A DNA stretch of 5,971 nt from an uncultured Cellvibrio sp. (lineage in GTDB: Bacteria; Pseudomonadota; Gammaproteobacteria; Pseudomonadales; Cellvibrionaceae), in the NCBI GenBank assembly GCA_946482385.1, contig CAMLRI010000154.1:1-5971 (forward strand). Direction: 5' to 3'. The position numbers and the translations under genes were made by a program. A model generated the notes under the pieces. It saw nothing but the letters and a program-made list of their open reading frames with translations. It had not been told where the DNA came from and searched no databases. Positions 1-5,971 of this stretch are shown here, piece by piece; the stretch's first letter is position 1, and every line of letters begins with the position of its first letter.

Positions 1-1880
1 ACTTCCGCCAAATTACCTTTTTCTTCCAGCCAGACTTTGCGGTCGCCGGCGCGTTTTTTGGCGAGCATCATATCCATGATTTGCAGAGTTTCGTCGGCGT
101 CATCGATGGTGAGTTGCACCAAGCGGCGGGTGTCGCGGGCCATGGTGGTTTCGCGCAATTGCAGCGGGTTCATTTCGCCCAGGCCTTTAAAGCGCTGCAC
201 GTTTACCTTGCCCTTTTTGTTTTCGGCGGCGATGCGGTTGAGTATGCCGTTCTTTTCGCTTTCATCCAGGGCGTAGTAAACATCCTTGCCTATGTCGATA
301 CGGTACAGCGGCGGCATGGCAACAAACACATGGCCGTTGCGCACCAACACCGGAAAGTGTTTTACAAACAGCGCACACAACAGGGTGGCAATGTGCAGCC
401 CGTCGGAGTCGGCATCGGCGAGGATACAAATTTTGTGGTAGCGCAGCTCGCTTAAATCCTCGCTGCCTGGATCCATACCTATGGCCACAGAAATATCGTG
501 CACCTCCTGGCTGGCGAGGATTTCCGAGGAATCCACTTCCCAGGTGTTAAGGATTTTACCGCGCAGCGGCATGATCGCCTGGTATTCGCGGTCGCGCGCT
601 TGTTTAGCGGAGCCACCGGCGGAATCGCCCTCTACCAAAAATAATTCGCTCAGCGCGGGTTCGCCGCTGGAGCAATCGGCCAATTTGCCCGGCAGGGCGG
701 GGCCTTGGGTGACTTTTTTGCGCGCGACTTTTTTGCCGGAGCGCACGCGCTTTTGCGCATTGTTGATGCAAAACTCGGCGAGCTTATCGCCCTCTTCGGT
801 GTGCTGGTTGAGCCACAGGGCAAAGGCATCTTTAGCTATGCCAGAGACAAAAGCCGCGGCTTCGCGCGAGGTGAGGCGCTCTTTGGTTTGGCCGGAGAAT
901 TGCGGGTCGTAATGTTTGTAGGAGAGCACAAAACAACAGTTGTTCCACAAATCCTCGGGGGCAAGTTTAATGCCGCGCGGAATTAAATTGCGGAACTCGC
1001 AATAGTCGCGCATGGCGTCCATCAGGCCGGTGCGCAGGCCATTCACATGGGTGCCGCCCTGGGCGGTGGGGATGAGGTTGACGTAACTTTCCTGCACCAG
1101 CTCGCCGCCTTCCGGCAGCCATTGCACGGCCCAGCTCACGGCTTCTTGTTGGGTTTTAAAATCGCCGACAAAGGGCTGTTCGGGTAGGCTGATCCATTCC
1201 TGGGTGGCGCCGGCGAGGTAATCTTTTAAACCGTCTTCGTAGTACCAGAGGTCTTTTTCGCCGGTGGTTTCATCGAGGAAGCTGACGGTTAAGCCGGGGC
1301 ACAACACCGCTTTGGCGCGCAGCACATGGCGCATGCGGGTTACGGAAAATTTGGGCGAATCGAAATACACCGGATTGGGCAGGAAGCGCACACTGGTGCC
1401 GGTTTGGCGCTTGGGGCAGGTGTCGATAATTTCCAACTCGGTGGCTTTATCGCCATTGGCAAAGCCCATGCGGTACACATTGCCATCGCGCTTGATGGTG
1501 ACTTCCAACTGCTCGGAAAGCGCGTTTACCACCGATACCCCCACGCCGTGCAAACCGCCGGAGAATTGGTAATTTTTGTTGCTGAATTTGCCGCCGGCAT
1601 GGAGGGTGCACAAAATCACCTCTACCCCCGGCTTGCCCTGCTCGGGGTGGATATCCACCGGCATGCCGCGGCCGTCGTCGGTAACGGTGACGGAGTTGTC
1701 TTTATGGAGGATAACCTCGATGGTTTTGGCGTGGCCCGCCAGGGCTTCGTCCACCGAGTTGTCGATAATTTCCTGCGCCAAATGGTTGGGGCGGGTGGTT
1801 TCGGTATACATGCCCGGGCGTTTTTTTACCGGGTCTAATCCCGTGAGTACTTCAATATCTTCTGCGGAATAATTAGCCAT
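1..1880 (-). CDS. parE: DNA topoisomerase IV subunit B (3' end just cut off)
   Basis: ATPase subunit of topoisomerase IV, which pairs with ParC to decatenate daughter chromosomes and relax supercoils. The ATG at 1880-1878 opens a frame that stays open to the window edge: 626 whole codons, no stop. The family is about 630 residues and the last visible residues (WLEEKGNLAEV-like) match the ParE end, so only a few codons are missing. Seen: GHKL ATPase motifs with E37 (catalytic base) and N41 in QEIIDNSVDEA, DDGRG at 68-72, the GGLHGVG ATP lid at 108-114; the TOPRIM glutamate E417 in EGDSAGG; PLRGK at 438-442; the metal-binding DADSD at 489-493; QRFKGLGEMN at 562-571. The length (no GyrB-type insertion) and close similarity to E. 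coli ParE along the whole chain favour ParE over GyrB. It follows yqiA by 33 bp; the upstream AAGAAA is only a weak ribosome binding site. All key residues are intact. Confidence 0.97.
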   Translation of the reverse strand, partial: MANYSAEDIEVLTGLDPVKKRPGMYTETTRPNHLAQEIIDNSVDEALAGHAKTIEVILHKDNSVTVTDDGRGMPVDIHPEQGKPGVEVILCTLHAGGKFSNKNYQFSGGLHGVGVSVVNALSEQLEVTIKRDGNVYRMGFANGDKATELEIIDTCPKRQTGTSVRFLPNPVYFDSPKFSVTRMRHVLRAKAVLCPGLTVSFLDETTGEKDLWYYEDGLKDYLAGATQEWISLPEQPFVGDFKTQQEAVSWAVQWLPEGGELVQESYVNLIPTAQGGTHVNGLRTGLMDAMRDYCEFRNLIPRGIKLAPEDLWNNCCFVLSYKHYDPQFSGQTKERLTSREAAAFVSGIAKDAFALWLNQHTEEGDKLAEFCINNAQKRVRSGKKVARKKVTQGPALPGKLADCSSGEPALSELFLVEGDSAGGSAKQARDREYQAIMPLRGKILNTWEVDSSEILASQEVHDISVAIGMDPGSEDLSELRYHKICILADADSDGLHIATLLCALFVKHFPVLVRNGHVFVAMPPLYRIDIGKDVYYALDESEKNGILNRIAAENKKGKVNVQRFKGLGEMNPLQLRETTMARDTRRLVQLTIDDADETLQIMDMMLAKKRAGDRKVWLEEKGNLAE

Positions 1881-1913
1881 AAATTTCTTATCTGTCTCTG
1901 CAACTGAAGCGGG

Positions 1914-2489
1914 TCATGCGCCCCGCAAAAACGCCAGGCCTGGCTCAAGATAGCGCTCAAAGCCCTGGAAACTGTGGTCGCCGCCTGGCTCAATGGTTTG
2001 ACGGCAACCTTGGTATTTGGTAACAGCCTGACGGTAATCGAGGGTTTCATCGCCGGTTTGCACCAGCAGCCAGTAATTGCTGTGGCGGTTGACGGGCACA
2101 TCGGCGGCAATAATTTCGTCGATGTGGCCGGCGTTAAGGCGGTAGCTATGATCCGTGTGATAGCCCTTGAGGTCAACCTCCAGGTAGGCGGGCATAAACG
2201 CCTGGGGGCGCACCGCCGGGTTAACCAGCAAGGCGCGCAGATCGTAGGTTTCCGCCAGCCAGGTCGCCCAAAAACCGCCGAGGGAACTGCCCATCAGGTA
2301 TACAGGGCCGGATAGCAAAGGCTCGACCTGGCGCTGCAAGATCGCCTGGGTTTGCGCCGGATAGGGCGGCAGCTGGGGGCAATAAAACCGGATATCGGGA
2401 TGGGTTTGGGCCAGCCAGTGCTGTACCTGCTGCGCCTTGTGGGATAGGGGGGAACTTAAAAAACCGTGGATATAGAGCAGAGCCGCCAT
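1914..2489 (-). CDS. yqiA: YqiA-type esterase, alpha/beta hydrolase
   Basis: Small cytoplasmic serine esterase of the YqiA/UPF0227 family; the E. coli member hydrolyses short acyl esters in vitro, and the physiological substrate is unknown. With the ATG at 2489-2487 the protein has 191 residues, the family's usual length, and begins MAALLYIHGF, matching the E. coli start MSTLLYLHGF. Seen: oxyanion-side HGF at 8-10, PQLPPYP at 38-44, nucleophile elbow GSSLGG at 67-72 (S69), VNPAVRP at 89-95, QTGDE at 144-148 with the likely acid D146 followed by LDYRQA, and GGDHSF at 169-174 with the catalytic H171. No signal peptide. A TTG at 2501-2499 would add four residues and overlap the cpdA stop (TTGA); it has an AGG a few bases upstream, whereas the ATG lacks a clear ribosome binding site, so the start is not settled. 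The 8 bp gap to cpdA implies co-transcription and perhaps translational coupling. Confidence 0.93.
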   Translation of the reverse strand: MAALLYIHGFLSSPLSHKAQQVQHWLAQTHPDIRFYCPQLPPYPAQTQAILQRQVEPLLSGPVYLMGSSLGGFWATWLAETYDLRALLVNPAVRPQAFMPAYLEVDLKGYHTDHSYRLNAGHIDEIIAADVPVNRHSNYWLLVQTGDETLDYRQAVTKYQGCRQTIEPGGDHSFQGFERYLEPGLAFLRGA

Positions 2490-2497
2490 AGGCCGAA

Positions 2498-3280
2498 TCA
2501 ATAGCCTGCCGATTTGTAGTCGATCACATACTGCTTGCCGGTGACCCGCTCTACCCCGGTGCTAAAACTGCCATCGTCATTCAGCTCAAACCAGCGGTAG
2601 CCGGGCATCAGCTGATCCACCGCAAAAGCCTGGCTGCCCACCTTGAATTGCACACAGGTTGAAGGCGTGGCCAACAGCTGTACCCCCTGGCGCTGGGCGC
2701 TGAATTCCTGGTGCACATGGCCCCAGCTGATGATTTTGATATTGGGATGGTTATCGGTAAGGGCAAACAGCGCCTCGGCATTGCGCACTATGTACTGGTC
2801 GATCCAGTCGCTACCTACCGGCACCGGCTGGTGGTGCAAACACACCATCACATGCTTATCGGCGTGCTTGATCAGCATGCGCTCCAAAAAATCCAATTCA
2901 CTGGCGGCCAGCTGGCCATATACCTGGCCGGGCACACTGGAATCCAACAATAAAATGACCCACTGCCCCAACGCCATCAGCCGCGCCTCAGCCAGGGGCT
3001 GCAAACTGGGGTGCGCCATAATATCGGCCGAATCGTGGTTGCCAGGCAGCCAGCCCAGGGGCTGGGAGAAGTATTGGCGCAGCATGCGCTCAAAGCGCTG
3101 ATAGCAGGCAAGGTGCCCGGCACTGGCAATATCGCCGGTGCAAATCAGGGCGTCGAATGAGGGTTGATTGTGCTGGATGAGCTGCAGCACATCATCGAGA
3201 CTTTGATCCGTATTCAAGCCTAACAGCGACTCGCTTTGCAGCGGCCCCAGGTGGCAATCGGTAATCTGTATCAAGCGCAC
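2498..3280 (-). CDS. cpdA: 3',5'-cyclic AMP phosphodiesterase CpdA
   Basis: Class III cyclic nucleotide phosphodiesterase that hydrolyses cAMP to AMP in the cytoplasm and so sets the level of CRP/Vfr signalling. It is a calcineurin-like metallophosphoesterase of 260 residues. The five metal-site blocks are all present: D8-C9-H10, G49-D50, G80-N81-H82-D83, H149-H150, and G187-H188-V189-H190. LLLDS at 110-114 and the near-C-terminal ATPSTCVQFK (about 204-213) are CpdA signatures also found in E. coli. The start is GTG at 3280-3278: an AAGGGA lies 11 bases upstream at 3297-3292, an in-frame TAA stands at 3316-3314, and no ATG or TTG lies between. The E. coli protein carries a longer N terminus before the first metal motif; this one begins directly at it. 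A 225 bp gap upstream holds a CRP-like palindrome, suggesting this gene starts its own transcription unit with yqiA and parE. Confidence 0.96.
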   Translation of the reverse strand: MRLIQITDCHLGPLQSESLLGLNTDQSLDDVLQLIQHNQPSFDALICTGDIASAGHLACYQRFERMLRQYFSQPLGWLPGNHDSADIMAHPSLQPLAEARLMALGQWVILLLDSSVPGQVYGQLAASELDFLERMLIKHADKHVMVCLHHQPVPVGSDWIDQYIVRNAEALFALTDNHPNIKIISWGHVHQEFSAQRQGVQLLATPSTCVQFKVGSQAFAVDQLMPGYRWFELNDDGSFSTGVERVTGKQYVIDYKSAGY

Positions 3281-3291
3281 TGCTGCTGTTG

Positions 3292-3297
3292 TCCCTT
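3292..3297 (-). promoter_or_regulatory. Ribosome binding site of cpdA
   Basis: AAGGGA on the minus strand, with an 11-base spacer to the GTG start of cpdA. It is the only good purine-rich match in the leader and supports the GTG as the true start. Confidence 0.6.
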
Positions 3298-3481
3298 GCT
3301 CAATGGATTCAGGTTAATACCGGGGACGCTGAACAAATACCTCAGGCACAGCACCGGATCTGATTCGGCAACGATATACGCTAATTTGCGCCTCCGCCAG
3401 CCCACTCAGCCGTTAAAAAGGGTTATTTGGCCGCCCAGCCGACATGCATACAAGTATTTGCAAGCTTTCCGGCATACCGAG

Positions 3482-3497
3482 TGTGACCTAGCCGACA
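3482..3497. promoter_or_regulatory. Putative CRP/Vfr (cAMP receptor protein) binding site upstream of cpdA
   Basis: The 16-mer reads TGTGACCTAGCCGACA on the plus strand. Against the ideal CRP palindrome TGTGATCTAGATCACA it matches 12 of 16 positions, including a complete TGTGA half, the central CTAG and the terminal ACA; the second half (CGACA for TCACA) is weaker. It begins 9 bases after the DUF1249 stop codon and about 200 bases before the cpdA start. A poor -10-like AATACT at 3458-3453 would place the site centre near -43, close to a class II activator position, but I see no convincing promoter. The known Vfr control of cpdA in Pseudomonas aeruginosa makes the location meaningful. A single degenerate match could still be chance. 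Confidence 0.4.
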
Positions 3498-3505
3498 CTA
3501 ATGGA

Positions 3506-4003
3506 TTAATCGCTGGCCAAGCTGATAGAAACATCATCCAGGCTGTGGCCCTGAGCCAAACAAAGCGTCAGCCACTCCCCCAGGAATTGGTTGATCTGCA
3601 GCTTTTCATCGCTGTGGTACATGCTGGGGTTGGGATAGAAATAGCGCGGGCGCAGGCGTTTATGCCCCTCCCAGGCGAGTACCTCAGCCAGGCGCGCATC
3701 CTGGTAGATACGCACCGTCAGGCGCGGCATTTTCAGCCAGTTGGAGGTTTGGCTGGATTCCAGGCTAAGCACCAGGGTAGTGGTATAGCGCGAGCGCTCA
3801 ACCACCTGGATTCGGTGCAGCCATTGGGTATTGCCCCGCTGCACCATAAACTCCAGCTGGTCGCTGCAGCAGCCAGCCAGCAGTTTTTGCAGGCGATGGT
3901 AGTTGGCCTCGCATTCGGCCATCTGCAAAGGAAGGTTAACCTTGTAGAACTCTTTGGGAGCTACTTGTTGGCGGCGTGAATAGTCTTCGCGCAATCTGAA
4001 CAT
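3506..4003 (-). CDS. yqiB: DUF1249 (YqiB-like) protein
   Basis: Conserved cytoplasmic protein of unknown biochemical function, always met between nudF and cpdA in gammaproteobacteria. With the ATG at 4003-4001 it has 165 residues, slightly longer than the roughly 140-150 of E. coli and Pseudomonas relatives. Family blocks seen: CEANYHRLQKLL at 31-42, ERSRYTTTL at 69-77, MPRLTVRIYQDARLAEV at 92-108, YPNPSMYHSDEK at 122-133, and INQFLGEWLTLCLAQGH at 136-152. No signal peptide, membrane segment or catalytic motif is recognisable. No ribosome binding site precedes the ATG (the bases before it are TTTCCT). The frame stays open upstream to a TTG at 4060, which would add 19 residues with a hydrophobic run, but relatives begin near the ATG. 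It lies 98 bp after nudF and 225 bp before cpdA, so it may close the thiC-nudF unit. Confidence 0.9.
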   Translation of the reverse strand: MFRLREDYSRRQQVAPKEFYKVNLPLQMAECEANYHRLQKLLAGCCSDQLEFMVQRGNTQWLHRIQVVERSRYTTTLVLSLESSQTSNWLKMPRLTVRIYQDARLAEVLAWEGHKRLRPRYFYPNPSMYHSDEKLQINQFLGEWLTLCLAQGHSLDDVSISLASD

Positions 4004-4063
4004 AGGAAATAAAACCAGCCACAAAAATGGAAGGCTCAACAAAGCACAAGCCTGTTGCAAGTG

Positions 4064-4083
4064 TTGGCCAGGGTAGCGGCCAA
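4064..4083. repeat. Short perfect inverted repeat in the nudF-DUF1249 gap
   Basis: Arms TTGGCC (4064-4069) and GGCCAA (4078-4083) are perfect complements separated by 8 bases. In the direction of transcription it begins about 18 bases after the nudF stop. It is not followed by a T-run, so it is not an intrinsic terminator. It falls between a TTGACT (4088-4083, one mismatch from a -35 consensus) and an AACACT (4065-4060, poor -10) spaced 17 bases apart, so it could be an operator, an mRNA-stabilising hairpin, or coincidence. Confidence 0.4.
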
Positions 4084-4101
4084 GTCAATTGCCGGGCCTA
4101 A

Positions 4102-4737
4102 TTATTCCTGTCCAGCCAACTTGGGCGCAGCAGCACGCAAGCGCGGGCGGTTGGCTTGCAGCCACTGCAAACAGATGAGTGCCGCTGCATTGTTGAAGGC
4201 GCCGGCGTAAAGCTCGGCAAACACATCATCGGCGGCCAGTACATGCACGCGGATGTCTTCACCTTCTTCCGGCAGGCCGTAAATGCCGCCCGCCTGGTCG
4301 AGGTGGCACAGGCCGCAGTACAAATGCAACTTTTCATCACTGCCACCAGGGCTGGATAGATAATTGCAGATGTATTCCAACTGGTAGGGAACCACATTGG
4401 CTTCTTCCTGCAGTTCGCGGCGCGCTACTTCCTCTGGCGCTTCGCCCACTTCCAACATGCCCGCCACCACCTCATAACACCAGGGGCCGTTGGGTTCATC
4501 CATGGCGCCAATGCGGAACTGCTCCACCAGGCCAATCAAATCGCGCTGTGGATCGTACAGCACTACCGCCACCGCCTCGCCGCGCAAAAATAATTCGCGG
4601 CCGATTTCCTTGCCCCAGCCGCCGGCAAATAATTTGTGACGCAGGAAGACTTTTTCTACGCGAAAAAATCGCTGGTACATTTCCTCGCGGCGAATAATTT
4701 CTACGTCGGCGCGGGTGAAGGCGGGCTTGTTAATCAT
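4102..4737 (-). CDS. nudF: ADP-ribose pyrophosphatase, Nudix hydrolase
   Basis: Hydrolyses ADP-ribose to AMP and ribose 5-phosphate in the cytoplasm, removing a reactive nucleotide sugar; in E. coli it also affects glycogen precursor pools. The protein has 211 residues, the usual length. The N-terminal strand region (to about 50) forms the dimer-type domain, and the Nudix box runs from G93 to V115: G93, E99, then R107-E108-L109-Q110-E111-E112-A113-N114-V115. The metal-binding REx2EE is intact, but the conserved glycine of EExG is replaced by N114. SPGGSDEK follows at about 128-135, the ADP-ribose pyrophosphatase hallmark, and the C terminus carries GEDIRVHV and NNAAALICLQWLQ as in E. coli NudF. 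The start is ATG 4737-4735; AAGGAC at 4753-4748 overlaps the thiC stop codon, with 10 bases to the ATG, implying co-transcription and coupling to thiC. Confidence 0.95.
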   Translation of the reverse strand: MINKPAFTRADVEIIRREEMYQRFFRVEKVFLRHKLFAGGWGKEIGRELFLRGEAVAVVLYDPQRDLIGLVEQFRIGAMDEPNGPWCYEVVAGMLEVGEAPEEVARRELQEEANVVPYQLEYICNYLSSPGGSDEKLHLYCGLCHLDQAGGIYGLPEEGEDIRVHVLAADDVFAELYAGAFNNAAALICLQWLQANRPRLRAAAPKLAGQE

Positions 4738-4747
4738 GATTGCAATT

Positions 4748-4751
4748 GTCC

Positions 4752-4753
<2 letters not shown>
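4748..4753 (-). promoter_or_regulatory. Ribosome binding site of nudF overlapping the thiC stop
   Basis: AAGGAC on the minus strand; its first two A residues are the last two bases of the thiC TAA. The spacer to the nudF ATG is 10 bases. The overlap ties nudF translation to a message that extends through thiC. Confidence 0.6.

Positions 4754-5971
<1,218 letters not shown>

Noticed and set aside
1326..1838. 170-codon plus-strand open frame antisense to parE, with similar ones across 37-986
   Set aside because: They lie wholly opposite a full-length parE with all its motifs, resemble no family, and are expected from the GC-rich third positions of the real gene.
1881..1913. Possible parE promoter or terminator in the yqiA-parE gap
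   Set aside because: Only 33 bases, with no hairpin, T-run or promoter hexamers; it looks like a plain operon spacer.
3444..3465. TGCATACAAGTATTTGCA, an imperfect palindrome in the cpdA upstream gap
   Set aside because: The arms need a two-base gap to pair and it matches no regulator site that I recognise, so I do not call it an operator.
3236..3979. 247-codon plus-strand open frame crossing the cpdA leader and the DUF1249 gene
   Set aside because: About two thirds of it is antisense to the conserved DUF1249 gene and its product shows no recognisable domain; the part in the gap has no ribosome binding site or family signature.

Overview
The window is an ordinary chromosomal housekeeping stretch of a gammaproteobacterium. 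All six genes lie on the minus strand, so transcription runs from high to low coordinates. Gene order and protein sequence recall the Pseudomonas/Cellvibrio side of the class: the block nudF - DUF1249 (yqiB) - cpdA - yqiA - parE is also found in Enterobacteria and Pseudomonas, and a thiC near nudF is a Pseudomonas-like trait. Genus cannot be fixed from the sequence alone; a Cellvibrio-like organism is my best guess.

Layout in direction of transcription: (1) thiC, cut by the right edge, holding about the C-terminal two thirds of HMP-phosphate synthase with its iron-sulfur motif; (2) nudF, ADP-ribose pyrophosphatase, 14 bp after thiC with its ribosome binding site on the thiC stop codon; (3) a 98 bp gap with a perfect 6-bp inverted repeat, then the DUF1249 (YqiB-like) gene; (4) a 225 bp gap that carries a CRP/Vfr-like half-conserved palindrome just after the DUF1249 stop, then cpdA, the cAMP phosphodiesterase, with a GTG start; (5) yqiA, an alpha/beta-hydrolase esterase 8 bp after cpdA; (6) parE, topoisomerase IV subunit B, 33 bp after yqiA, cut by the left edge within its last few codons.

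The genes do not form one pathway. thiC makes the thiamine pyrimidine, nudF clears ADP-ribose, cpdA lowers cAMP, yqiA is a small esterase and parE works with ParC in chromosome decatenation. The tight spacing suggests at least two transcription units, thiC-nudF(-DUF1249) and cpdA-yqiA-parE, with the cpdA upstream gap as the most likely internal promoter. The most interesting signal is the possible cAMP-receptor site in front of the gene that destroys cAMP, which would be a negative feedback loop. I see no mobile element, RNA gene, CRISPR array, or undescribed system here.
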